This document shows, piece after piece, positions 25,637 to 33,714 of a stretch of 64,000 nucleotides of DNA. This DNA is from Fibrella aquatilis (GTDB lineage: Bacteria; Bacteroidota; Bacteroidia; Cytophagales; Spirosomataceae): contig NZ_JAFMYU010000003.1 in the NCBI RefSeq assembly GCF_017353255.1, positions 310,001 to 374,000 on the forward strand, given 5' to 3'. The position numbers were made by a program, and so were the translations under genes. How positions within the stretch are numbered: position 1 is the stretch's first letter; every line of letters begins with the position of its first letter. The notes beneath the pieces were generated by a model. That model was not told where the DNA came from, ran no database searches, and worked only from the letters and a program-made list of their open reading frames with translations.

Positions 25637-26902
25637 ATGTATTTAACGAAGTATGTTCCGTACAAGTGCTTTTTAGTGCTGTTCAGCGTAATTAACTGTC
25701 AGGAAAAACTCATGTCTCAAGGAGTTGGCCAACAATTGACAGCGTGGCAAAAGGAAGAACTAATCATTCATCAAATAAGTACCGGGCAGGGCAATGCGAC
25801 CTTTGCCGTTTTGCCCGATGGTACCACGTTATTAATAGATGCTGGTGCGATTAGTTCTGTTGACTGGCGAACCAATGCACCGCGAAACTTACCTACAAAA
25901 CCCAATGCAAGTCGACGGGCAGGGCAGTGGATTGCCCGCTACATCAGTCGCTACATGCCAATTCGAGAAAAACCTTCCCTAGACTACGCCGTCCTAACTC
26001 ATTTCCATGATGATCACATGGGGTCTCCAGTGCTGGCACCTCTGAATCAATCTGGCGATTATGCGTTGACCGGTATTACCGAAGTAGCTGAATACATAAC
26101 AATTAGTAGAATAATAGATCGTGGATGGCCTGATTATCGCTATCCACGCCCAATGTCAGGAGACTCTATGATGATGAATTACCAACGGTTCCTGACAAAA
26201 CAGATCGAGCAGAACAATCTAAAAGTTGATCGGTTCAGGGCTGGCCTGATTGACCAGATTAGGCTGGTTAAGCAACCAAGGGCCTATAAGGCAAATTTTC
26301 ATATCAGAAATATTGCTGCTAACGGCGAAATCTGGACTGGGAGAAAGCAATCTTCCCGGGCAATCTTCCCCCCTTTGGGTTCATTGCAACCCGCGCAGTA
26401 CCCCACCGAGAATATGTGCAGTGCCGTTATGCATATTCAGTATGGCCGCTTCGATTATTTCACAGGAGGCGATATTCCCGGTGTGCTTCGGTTTGGGTCA
26501 CCAGCGTGGCATGACGTTGAAACGCCGGTTGCCAACGTCGCAGGGCAAATAGATGTGCAATTAATGGACCATCATGGCTACGAAGACGCTCAAAACGGAA
26601 CCTTGTTGAAAAAACTGCGTCCACAAGTACTGGTAATCCCCGTCTGGCACGAATCACATGCCAATGATGAGGTGCTTGAACGGGTATTTTCCGATTCATC
26701 AGAGACAGGCGAACGCGACGTATTTGCAACTCAGTTGCTCAAGAAAACACCATCCGCCATAGCTGCAAAGATGAAAAGTACGGCAGGACATGTTGTTGTT
26801 CGAGTGAAGCCTGGTGGCGGCTCATATCGAGTTTTTGTGCTGGAAGATACTGATGAGCAAAACAGGATAAAGGCAGTCTATGGACCATACCAATCAAAAT
26901 AG
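25637..26902 (+). CDS. MBL-fold metallohydrolase, ComEC/Rec2-like domain
   Basis: 421 residues from the ATG at 25637 (an in-frame TTG lies 6 bp upstream). The metal motif is LTHFHDDHMGSP, with further ligand candidates at FTGGDIPG and LMDHHGYEDA. Early GQGNATFAVLPDGTTLLIDAG fits the ComEC-type soluble MBL domain. A hydrophobic N-terminal segment (YKCFLVLFSVINC) may be a signal or lipoprotein signal, but the lipobox is poor. Function unknown; ComEC-type stand-alone proteins are often hydrolases of nucleotides or phosphodiesters. It follows the terminator and is probably monocistronic. Confidence 0.8.
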   Translation: MYLTKYVPYKCFLVLFSVINCQEKLMSQGVGQQLTAWQKEELIIHQISTGQGNATFAVLPDGTTLLIDAGAISSVDWRTNAPRNLPTKPNASRRAGQWIARYISRYMPIREKPSLDYAVLTHFHDDHMGSPVLAPLNQSGDYALTGITEVAEYITISRIIDRGWPDYRYPRPMSGDSMMMNYQRFLTKQIEQNNLKVDRFRAGLIDQIRLVKQPRAYKANFHIRNIAANGEIWTGRKQSSRAIFPPLGSLQPAQYPTENMCSAVMHIQYGRFDYFTGGDIPGVLRFGSPAWHDVETPVANVAGQIDVQLMDHHGYEDAQNGTLLKKLRPQVLVIPVWHESHANDEVLERVFSDSSETGERDVFATQLLKKTPSAIAAKMKSTAGHVVVRVKPGGGSYRVFVLEDTDEQNRIKAVYGPYQSK

Positions 26903-26921
26903 CCAATTGAAATGAGGTAGG

Positions 26922-26999
26922 TTATGCTTTCCGCAATACGTCGGTGCCGGCTTTGTAGCCCTGCACGATGAGTTTGCTGATGTCGTCGGAGGTGAACTT
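26922..26999 (-). pseudogene. Relic of a second patatin gene (3' end only)
   Basis: A 73-bp stretch (26927-26999) matches the 3' end of the patatin gene (27571-27643) at 68 of 73 positions. Read on the minus strand it gives KFTSDDISKLIVQGYKAGTD, then VLRKA and TAA, the same C-terminus as the intact gene with conservative changes. Everything upstream of this tail is missing and is replaced by the toxin-antitoxin pair. It is best read as the remnant of a tandem paralogue. Confidence 0.8.
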
Positions 27000-27009
27000 G
27001 AATAGCTTA

Positions 27010-27288
27010 TTATACTGAACCTCGACGAGTTGGGAGTAGAGCCACCACTTCGATCTCATTCGATAGTAGCCTGTAATACAAAGTGGTATGCTTAGTTAGA
27101 ACACATTCACGGAGACCAGGACGTTTTTCGGAGTGACGATATAAGTCGGGCATTTGGCTAATGCGCTCCAGCGTGTCGGAAAGTTTTGCCAGAAAATCTG
27201 TTTTAACACGCTGTGACCAGTTTTCGCCCAGGTAGCTAACAATCGCTTCTAACTGCTCCTCAGCTTCGGCAGAGAAGTAGATGGTCAT
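27010..27288 (-). CDS. RelE/ParE-family toxin
   Basis: 92 residues. An N-terminal strand-helix (MTIYFSAEAEEQLEAIVSYL) is followed by helices with RVKTDFLAKLSDTLERI, then strands RECVLTKHTTLYYRLLSNEI and VALLPTRRG, the ParE/RelE fold pattern. ParE members poison DNA gyrase and RelE members cut mRNA on the ribosome; sequence alone does not tell which. It overlaps the antitoxin gene by 4 bp and is translated from it. The pair sits between a patatin gene and a patatin relic. Confidence 0.87.
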   Translation of the reverse strand: MTIYFSAEAEEQLEAIVSYLGENWSQRVKTDFLAKLSDTLERISQMPDLYRHSEKRPGLRECVLTKHTTLYYRLLSNEIEVVALLPTRRGSV

Positions 27289-27518
27289 TCGGCGTATTTT
27301 TTCAGAATAGAAGAGAAAGGTTTCCGACGGCCAGCCGCCAAATCGGCCAGTCCCCGGTCAATAGATGTTTGTTGCTCAGGCGATAAATCGTCCCAGAAAT
27401 CGGCTGACTGCTGGGTCACTTCCCGGCTCAGTAACGTCAGGTGAGCCTGCAACACTACGTCATCACTGATCTGGTCAATCAGCCTGTGTAGGGTCGAGCG
27501 GAGTTCAAGCGTGCTCAT
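27285..27518 (-). CDS. Antitoxin of the ParE/RelE-type module
   Basis: 77 residues, acidic and helical, with the arrangement typical of stand-alone addiction-module antitoxins of this type: helices in the first half (LRSTLHRLIDQISDDVVLQA) and a C-terminal toxin-binding segment (FWDDLSPEQQTSIDRGLADL, then AGRRKPFSSILKKYAE). No ribbon-helix-helix or HTH motif is obvious at the N-terminus, so autoregulation cannot be predicted. Encoded first, with a 4-bp overlap with the toxin. Confidence 0.82.
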   Translation of the reverse strand: MSTLELRSTLHRLIDQISDDVVLQAHLTLLSREVTQQSADFWDDLSPEQQTSIDRGLADLAAGRRKPFSSILKKYAE

Positions 27519-27565
27519 AGTTCAGTTGTTGGTTAGTAGTAAAACTACGAAAAGACGGCATATGC

Positions 27566-28528
27566 TCAGCCTTTCCGCAGCATGTCGGTTCCGGCTTTGT
27601 AGCCCTGCACGATGAGTTTACTGATGTCGTCGGAGGTGAACTTCTGGAGGTTCAGGTAGAGGGGTTCTGTGGGGCGGATCACGGTCATCTGGAAGGAATG
27701 GCCCCGGCTTGTTTCGCGCTCTACAAACCGCTCGGCCCAGGCGATGTCGTTGTTCACAATCTGGTTGACGGTGATGTCTTTGACGCGCTCAACCAGGTTC
27801 AGCAGGTTGCGGTAATTAAACGCCTCGTTGAAGATGTGTTTGGCGTGGCAGGCCACGCACATGATGGCCGTGGCCCCGTCGCCGATGGCTTCGCGCAGGG
27901 GGGCCACCTCGCGCAGACCACCATCCAGAAACGCCTTGCGGTGATCGCCGCCAATGGGTACGGCGGGCATCAGAAACGGCAGCGAACTGCTGGCAAATAC
28001 ATAGTCCAGAAAATGATCATCGGTGGGGTCAACATAGACCATGTCGCCCTCGATCACGTTGACGGCGCCTACTTTCAGTTTGATCGGTCCCTGCTTGAGC
28101 ACGGCTACATCCACACGGCTGCTGATGAGGGTACGCAGGGGCGTGTTGTCCAGAAAACCATCGAACCGGCTCATGAGCGTATTGTACCCCGTGAGCAGCC
28201 GTGGGCGAATGACGGCGACGTCTTCGGGGCGGGTGATGCTCCTGATCCAGAATTCGAGCAGGGCACGACCCGCTTTTGGCCAGTCGATGTGGCCAGTTTC
28301 GGCGTGTTGGCGGTTGGCTTCGTGGGTGAGAAACGTGGCGTTGAGGCTACCTACCGAGATGCCGTAGAGGGCTTCGGGCTGGTAGCCACTCTCCAGGATA
28401 GCCATAATGGCCCCGCACTGAAACGCCCCTTTCAACGAGCCACCACCCAGCACCAGGGCACGGCCACAGGACGTGGGCAGGGGCGAAGAGGTGACGTCGG
28501 AAGCGGGTAGGGGTGGTTGATCGGGCAT
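27566..28528 (-). CDS. Patatin-like phospholipase
   Basis: 320 residues. Glycine-rich oxyanion loop LVLGGGSLKGAFQCG, nucleophile GISVGS and the Asp of the dyad in FLDGGLRE. Cytoplasmic or membrane-associated lipid acyl hydrolase; no signal peptide. The C-terminal SDDISKLIVQGYKAGTD is duplicated in the relic at 26922-26999. Divergent from the polyprenyl synthase gene. Confidence 0.9.
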   Translation of the reverse strand: MPDQPPLPASDVTSSPLPTSCGRALVLGGGSLKGAFQCGAIMAILESGYQPEALYGISVGSLNATFLTHEANRQHAETGHIDWPKAGRALLEFWIRSITRPEDVAVIRPRLLTGYNTLMSRFDGFLDNTPLRTLISSRVDVAVLKQGPIKLKVGAVNVIEGDMVYVDPTDDHFLDYVFASSSLPFLMPAVPIGGDHRKAFLDGGLREVAPLREAIGDGATAIMCVACHAKHIFNEAFNYRNLLNLVERVKDITVNQIVNNDIAWAERFVERETSRGHSFQMTVIRPTEPLYLNLQKFTSDDISKLIVQGYKAGTDMLRKG

Positions 28529-28593
28529 GTGGGCAAGATTGGCAATTTTCGAGCACCACGCAAGATTTTACGTCGCTACTGCGGTTTCGTGGC

Positions 28594-28601
28594 TACTTTT
28601 G
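28594..28601 (+). promoter_or_regulatory. Candidate -7 box of the polyprenyl synthase gene
   Basis: TACTTTTG matches TAnnTTTG and lies 69 bp before the chosen ATG at 28671. This supports that start over an upstream in-frame ATG at 28527, which would lie before the promoter. Confidence 0.42.
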
Positions 28602-28670
28602 CCCCACCACAAATTCACAGGGAAACGTATCGCGGGTGACCACGAGGGGTGCCCCTACAGTATACGCTTA

Positions 28671-29642
28671 ATGCTTACCATCGCCGACATACAAGCCCCG
28701 ATTGCTACTGAAATGAAGCTGTTCGAGCAGAAATTTCGGGACTCTATGAAAAGCGACGTCATGCTCCTCGACCAGATCATGACCTACATCGTGCGGCGAA
28801 AAGGTAAGCAACTTCGGCCCATGTTTGTGTTTCTCACGGCGGGCGTTTGTGGCACCATCAACGAGTCTACCTACCGGGGCGCGGCCCTGATCGAACTGCT
28901 CCACACGGCCTCGCTCGTGCACGACGACGTGGTCGACGATTCGGACTACCGGCGCGGTTTCTTTTCGGTCAATGCACTCTGGAAAAACAAGATCGCCGTG
29001 CTCGTGGGCGACTACCTGCTGGCGCGGGGGCTGTCGCTCTCGCTCGAAAATGGTGATTTCGACCTGCTGAGCATTGGCAACAAGGCCGTGCGCGATCTCT
29101 CGGAAGGCGAACTCCTCCAGATGGAAAAGGCCCGTCGGCTCGATATTTCGGAGGCGGTTTATTATGAGATCATTCGGCAGAAAACGGCCTCGCTGATTTC
29201 GGCCTGCTGCGCTATGGGTGCCCGGTCGGCTAATGCCCCCGCCGACATGATCGAGACGGCCCGCCTCTTCGGCGAAAAAGTGGGCATCGCTTTCCAGATC
29301 AAAGACGACCTCTTCGACTACGGCACCGCCGAGGTGGGCAAACCGCTGGGCATCGACATTAAAGAAAAGAAGATGACCCTGCCCCTAATCTATGCCCTCA
29401 ACAAAGCCGCTTCGGGCGATAAACGGCGGGTGATCAACACGATCAAAAACCACAGTGACGAACCCAAGCGCGTCAATGAAGTGATCGACTTCGTGAAATC
29501 GTCGGGCGGGATTGAATATGCCGCACGGGCCATGGAAGACTACGTCCGCCAGGCCCAAACCCTCCTGAAAACCCTCCCCGAATCGGTCTACCGCACCTCG
29601 TTGCAGGGGCTGGTGGAGTATACGATTGCGAGGGAGAAGTGA
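28671..29642 (+). CDS. Trans-polyprenyl diphosphate synthase
   Basis: 323 residues. First Asp-rich motif in HDDVVDDSDYRRG and second in IKDDLFDYG; KQLRPMFVFL and GKPLGIDIKEKKMTLPL are further family blocks. It builds all-trans polyprenyl diphosphate (IspB-like), most likely the menaquinone side chain, with a plastidial GGPP-type role being an alternative. Convergent with the CrtW ketolase, but shared carotenoid function is not implied by that. The ATG at 28671 follows a TACTTTTG box. Confidence 0.92.
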   Translation: MLTIADIQAPIATEMKLFEQKFRDSMKSDVMLLDQIMTYIVRRKGKQLRPMFVFLTAGVCGTINESTYRGAALIELLHTASLVHDDVVDDSDYRRGFFSVNALWKNKIAVLVGDYLLARGLSLSLENGDFDLLSIGNKAVRDLSEGELLQMEKARRLDISEAVYYEIIRQKTASLISACCAMGARSANAPADMIETARLFGEKVGIAFQIKDDLFDYGTAEVGKPLGIDIKEKKMTLPLIYALNKAASGDKRRVINTIKNHSDEPKRVNEVIDFVKSSGGIEYAARAMEDYVRQAQTLLKTLPESVYRTSLQGLVEYTIAREK

Positions 29643-29643
29643 G

Positions 29644-29697
29644 GAAGGGAATGTACATTATTCATTGTACATTCCCTTCTCTCGCTTCCGCCAGTTT
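29644..29697. repeat. Hairpin plus half-core element between convergent genes
   Basis: Arms 29644-29657 and 29666-29679 are perfect 14-bp reverse complements with an 8-nt loop. Immediately to the right, CGCTTCCGCCAG (29683-29694) is half of the conserved palindrome core, but no mirror half is present on the left. It overlaps the crtW 3' end, encoding its last residues. Confidence 0.7.
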
Positions 29698-30411
29698 CCA
29701 CCAGGGGAGATACGGCTGAGTGTGGTGCTCTTCGTGGTAGCCGAAGAAGTAGCAGGAGACAAATGCCCAAGTGTGGTTAAGTGCCTGACTACGAGCGTTA
29801 TGGGGCGGGTTATGGTGTTCGCCCCGGTGGGGGAGGTAGGTGCCGAAATAGAACAGCTGGAACGTGCTGAGGAAGGCCGGGACCATCCAGAACACGATCA
29901 GGTTCTCCATGGGTAGCCACAGTTTCAGGATGTTGTAAGTCACGGCCATGGCCACAATCTGCCAGATGGAAACATAGCTCCGGGCAAAGTCGACGAACCA
30001 CAAAACGATGTTGGGGTTGCCCCGGTGGTAGTCGGGGTCATGTTCGGTGGCGGCGTGCTTGTGGTGCAGGTGGTGTCCCGCCGACAGCTTTTTGTAGTTG
30101 TTGAAGGCAAATAACGCCGTAGCCAGGGTGCCAATGGCGTTGTTCAGGCGTTTGTTGTTGGGGGCCACCACGCCGTGGATGGCGTCATGGGCGGTGATGA
30201 ACACGCCCGTGTAGAGGTGCATCTGGAGCAGCACAAACACGTACACAAGCGGGTCTTTCCAGCTCAAGCTCAGGCCAGACGGGGTGGTGCCGGGACTGTG
30301 ATAAGTGAGCAGAAACGACAGCAGCAGCAGCCAGGCCGTGAGGATGACGGCGGCGAACCAAACGCCCCGGTTCCCAATCTGGGCAGGACTAAACGAACGT
30401 GTTTTTGGCAT
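29662..30411 (-). CDS. crtW: Beta-carotene ketolase, CrtW type
   Basis: 249 residues from the ATG at 30411 (a TTG in frame at 30429 is less likely). A diiron membrane oxygenase of the fatty-acid-hydroxylase superfamily: His motifs FITAHDAIHG, AGHHLHHKH and FGYHEEHHTQP, with four or more hydrophobic helices and CrtW-type PYLPWWKL near the C-terminus. It adds keto groups to beta-carotene, consistent with the pink or orange pigments of this lineage. The last residues (LAEAREGNVQ) are encoded by the half-core element and hairpin. Confidence 0.88.
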   Translation of the reverse strand: MPKTRSFSPAQIGNRGVWFAAVILTAWLLLLSFLLTYHSPGTTPSGLSLSWKDPLVYVFVLLQMHLYTGVFITAHDAIHGVVAPNNKRLNNAIGTLATALFAFNNYKKLSAGHHLHHKHAATEHDPDYHRGNPNIVLWFVDFARSYVSIWQIVAMAVTYNILKLWLPMENLIVFWMVPAFLSTFQLFYFGTYLPHRGEHHNPPHNARSQALNHTWAFVSCYFFGYHEEHHTQPYLPWWKLAEAREGNVQ

Positions 30412-30553
30412 GAAAAAGGCCGGTGGCAACGGGTCAGTCGATGCCGACGACCGTGCCTGTAGCTTAATGGTTTGCTAATCCGTTCAACGGCCCCTGCCCC
30501 CAAAATGTTCGCTACCTTTGCCGCGCTACTCTCATTTGTCTTGTTAATCACCC

Positions 30554-32215
30554 ATGACGCGCCTCACTGCTGCTCTGTTTGCCTTTCTCCTCTCTGCTTT
30601 TTCCGTTATTGCCCAGGTAAAACGCACCACCTCGACCTCCACAACGCCTTATTTCCCCGACCGGCCTAAACTTGTAGTAGGCATTGTTGTCGATCAGATG
30701 CGCTACGATTACCTGTACCGGTATTACGACAAATTCGGCGAAAACGGCTTCAAACTGCTCATAACGCAGGGGTTTAACGCCCGTAACAACCATTATCACT
30801 ACGCCGCCACCTACACCGGCCCCGGCCACGCGGCCATCTACACCGGCTCGGCACCCGCGCTCAACGGCATTGTAGGTAATGATTTTTACGACCGCAAGCT
30901 GGGACGCATCCTCTACTGCACCGAAGACACCACCGTGCGCACCGTGGGCAACAACGGCGGGGCGGGCCAAATGTCGCCGCGCAACATGATGGTCACCACC
31001 ATTGGCGACCAACTGAAGCTGGCCACCGACGGGCGGGCCAAAGTGGTAGGCGTGGCCCTGAAAGATCGGGGGTCTATTTTGCCCGCCGGCCACGCCGCCG
31101 ACGCTGCCTACTGGTTCGACTCGAAAGATGGTAACTGGATCACCAGTTCGTTTTACCGGAACGAGCTGCCCGCCTGGATGAAGGCCTTCAACGCCCGCCG
31201 CCTGCCCGACGAGTTCATGCAGAGGAAGTGGGACCTCCTCTTGCCCGCCGACAAGTACACCGAAAGCACCACCGACGATCAGCCGTTTGAGGCGAACCTA
31301 CCCGGCGAAACCAAATCGACTTTTCCACATGAGTTTATTACTGTGAGTGGGCAAAATCGCTACGAAGTGCTGCGGGCCACCCCCTACGGCGACCAACTGA
31401 CTCTGCAATGCGCCCTGGCGGCCATTGACGGCGAACAGCTGGGCAAAGACAACATCACCGACCTGCTGGCCGTCAGCTTCTCCTCGCCCGATTACGTGGG
31501 TCATGCCTTCGGGACCCACTCGGTAGAGGTGGAAGACGAATACCTGCGGCTCGACCTACAGCTTGCCGAACTACTCACCGAACTCGACAAGCGGGTGGGT
31601 AAAGGCAACTGGCTGGCGTTCCTCTCTGCCGACCACGGTGCCGCCGACATTCCGGGTTTCTCGCAAACGTATCGGATTCCGGCGGCGGTGAAATCGTTTG
31701 GCGAAGTAGGCGAGTCGGTAAAGGCGGCGCTGACCAAAGCCTACGGCCCCGGTCAGTGGATGATTGGCTATTACAACCAGCAGATCTACATGAACACGGC
31801 GCTACTGGCCGAAAAGAAAATTCCGATGGCCGAGGTATATGCACTGGTGCGGGCTACTATTTTGCCGCAGCGTGGGGTCATCAACGTGGTGAACCTGCAC
31901 GACCTGTCGGCTACGGCCTTGCCTGATAATCAGCTGACTATGCTGAAAAACGTGTACCAGCCCAACCGTAGCGGTGACTTCTACGTGATGTTGCAGGCGG
32001 GCTGGTTCGAGGGTCGGAGCAAGGGCACTACCCACGGCACCACCTACGCCTACGACACCCACGTGCCGTTTTTGCTCTACGGTTGGGGCATCAAGCCAGG
32101 CCAAACGTTCCACCGCACCGCCATCGCCGACATTGCGCCCACCATCTGCGCCCTCCTCGGTATCCTCGAACCCAGCGGCTGCATCGGAAACCCGGTTGGG
32201 GAAGCGATAGAATAA
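30554..32215 (+). CDS. pafA: Alkaline phosphatase, PafA type
   Basis: 553 residues with a signal peptide (LTAALFAFLLSAFSVIAQ). Metal and nucleophile motifs: VVGIVVDQMRYDYLYRY, Thr nucleophile in ATYTGPGHAAIYTG, then SADHGAADIPGF and a C-terminal THGTTYAYDTHVPFLLYGWG. PafA-type enzymes are periplasmic or outer-membrane phosphomonoesterases not repressed by phosphate. Divergent from crtW and convergent with birA. A TACCTTTG box at 30513-30520 could be its promoter. Confidence 0.93.
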   Translation: MTRLTAALFAFLLSAFSVIAQVKRTTSTSTTPYFPDRPKLVVGIVVDQMRYDYLYRYYDKFGENGFKLLITQGFNARNNHYHYAATYTGPGHAAIYTGSAPALNGIVGNDFYDRKLGRILYCTEDTTVRTVGNNGGAGQMSPRNMMVTTIGDQLKLATDGRAKVVGVALKDRGSILPAGHAADAAYWFDSKDGNWITSSFYRNELPAWMKAFNARRLPDEFMQRKWDLLLPADKYTESTTDDQPFEANLPGETKSTFPHEFITVSGQNRYEVLRATPYGDQLTLQCALAAIDGEQLGKDNITDLLAVSFSSPDYVGHAFGTHSVEVEDEYLRLDLQLAELLTELDKRVGKGNWLAFLSADHGAADIPGFSQTYRIPAAVKSFGEVGESVKAALTKAYGPGQWMIGYYNQQIYMNTALLAEKKIPMAEVYALVRATILPQRGVINVVNLHDLSATALPDNQLTMLKNVYQPNRSGDFYVMLQAGWFEGRSKGTTHGTTYAYDTHVPFLLYGWGIKPGQTFHRTAIADIAPTICALLGILEPSGCIGNPVGEAIE

Positions 32216-32218
32216 ATG

Positions 32219-32310
32219 AGTGGTAAGTGCTGAGCGGTAAGTGGTGAGTTTGCTGCCGCGTCTACTCTCGCGTCAGCAAACTCACCACTTACCGCTCATC
32301 ACTCACCACT
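32219..32310. repeat. Palindrome (42-bp arms) overlapping the birA 3' end
   Basis: Arms 32219-32260 and 32269-32310 match with three mismatches; loop TCTACTCT. The core is TTTGCTGCCGCG / CGCGTCAGCAAA, a variant of the shared core, and the outer arms are GTGGTAAGTG-type units. The right arm encodes the last residues of BirA (VVSDER) and its TAA. Confidence 0.9.
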
Positions 32311-33068
32311 ATAAAACCTACTTCTTTAAACGCAAAGTAACGAACCGCACCGTTGGTGAGGATGCCTAGGCGACCGGTAGGATCTATGGAGACGATGGTG
32401 CCCCGGAAGCGGTGGCCGTCGGCTTCGTAGGTGTGTTCCTGCTGGTAGCGGTAGAGGTGTTGCAGGTAGGAGGCCCGCAGGGTGTCGCGCTGATTATTGC
32501 GGAGTTGGAGGTACCGTTTTTCAAGTTGTTCGCAGAGGGTGATGAGCAGGGCGGGCAGGTGATAGCCTTCCTGGTAGGGCGCTTCGAGCAGGAGGGAGGT
32601 GGCAGACGGGTAGCTAAACTGCATCTGATTGATATTCAGTCCAATACCAACTATTGAATGGGCCAAATTGTAGCCCTGTAAGGTATTTTCGATCAGAATA
32701 CCCCCCATCTTCCGATCATTCACGTAGATATCGTTGGGCCATTTCACGGTCAGTCCCGTTGGAATAAACGGTACCAGGGAGTCATACACGGCCAGTGAAA
32801 CGGCCATGTTGAGCCAGAACTGGTCCGAGGCCTGGAGGAACGAGGGAAGCAGTATGAGCGAAAACGTCAGGTTCTGGCCGGGCTGCGCTTCCCACTGATT
32901 GCCCCGCTGCCCGCGCCCCTGCGTTTGCTGGGCGGTAGCCACAATGTCGCCCTCATAGGCAACCCCATCAGACAGGATACGTAAGGCTTCGTCGTTAGTG
33001 GACTGACAGGTTGGCAGAAATACGATATTTTGACCAACAAAGAGGGTTTTGGGATAGATTTTGTGCAA
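32289..33068 (-). CDS. birA: Biotin--[acetyl-CoA-carboxylase] ligase
   Basis: 259 residues, single-domain type without a DNA-binding HTH. Biotin site QQTQGRGQRGNQWEAQPG and KWPNDIYVNDRKMGGILIE, with SH3-like C-terminal segments (RFRGTIVSIDPTGRLGILTN). The start codon appears to be TTG (HKIYPKTLFVGQNIVF is the usual N-terminus of relatives; no ATG is near). It attaches biotin to carboxylases. The final six residues and the stop derive from the palindrome at 32219-32310. Divergent from rsfS. Confidence 0.92.
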   Translation of the reverse strand: MHKIYPKTLFVGQNIVFLPTCQSTNDEALRILSDGVAYEGDIVATAQQTQGRGQRGNQWEAQPGQNLTFSLILLPSFLQASDQFWLNMAVSLAVYDSLVPFIPTGLTVKWPNDIYVNDRKMGGILIENTLQGYNLAHSIVGIGLNINQMQFSYPSATSLLLEAPYQEGYHLPALLITLCEQLEKRYLQLRNNQRDTLRASYLQHLYRYQQEHTYEADGHRFRGTIVSIDPTGRLGILTNGAVRYFAFKEVGFIVVSDER

Positions 33069-33182
33069 AGATTGTTACGTTTAATAGAAAGCAACTGGTG
33101 AATGGTGCGGTTGGGTGATTCGTTAACCCGATCTGGCAACGCACCCGCTTCCCGCTTGCTACCACAAGTTTACTCGCAAAGC

Positions 33183-33602
33183 ATGATTCAACACCCCGTT
33201 TCAGCCAAACAAACTCAGTTATCTACCGAACAGCTCCGTGATCTGGTAGTGAAAGGAATGCAGGAGAAAAAAGCGCAGGACATCGTTGTGATGGACCTTC
33301 GCAAAGTGAAAAATGCCATTACCGATTACTTCATTATCTGCTCTGGTAGCTCCGACACGCAAATTGACGCCATTTCGGGATCTGTTGAAGAAGAAATATT
33401 GAAAGTAAGCCGGACGTTCCCCATGAACCGCGAAGGCAAAATGAACCGCGAATGGATCCTGCTCGATTACCTCGACGTGGTGGTTCACGTGTTCAAAAAA
33501 GACCGCCGCGCGTTCTATGATCTCGAGCAACTTTGGGGCGATGCCGAGATCCATGAGATACCCGACGATGCACCGATTATTTCGGTCAACGTAGCCGCCT
33601 GA
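33183..33602 (+). CDS. rsfS: Ribosome silencing factor RsfS
   Basis: 139 residues from the ATG at 33183, which gives the family length; an ATG at 33102 would add a 27-residue leader. DUF143/RsfS blocks: LVVKGMQEKKAQDIVVMDLR, ITDYFIICSGSSDTQIDAI and LLDYLDVVVHVFKKDRRAFY. It binds ribosomal protein uL14 and blocks subunit joining under nutrient stress. It sits between birA and ftsH, an order frequent in this lineage. Confidence 0.93.
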   Translation: MIQHPVSAKQTQLSTEQLRDLVVKGMQEKKAQDIVVMDLRKVKNAITDYFIICSGSSDTQIDAISGSVEEEILKVSRTFPMNREGKMNREWILLDYLDVVVHVFKKDRRAFYDLEQLWGDAEIHEIPDDAPIISVNVAA

Positions 33603-33714
33603 TTACCTCTAAAACCGCCCATCATTTGCCTTTGAGGGCCACTACTAGCGGCGAAACATTCATTTCCCGTCTGGTGTTACTTTCATAATCCTATCTTTTG
33701 TACAACCTGTCGAA

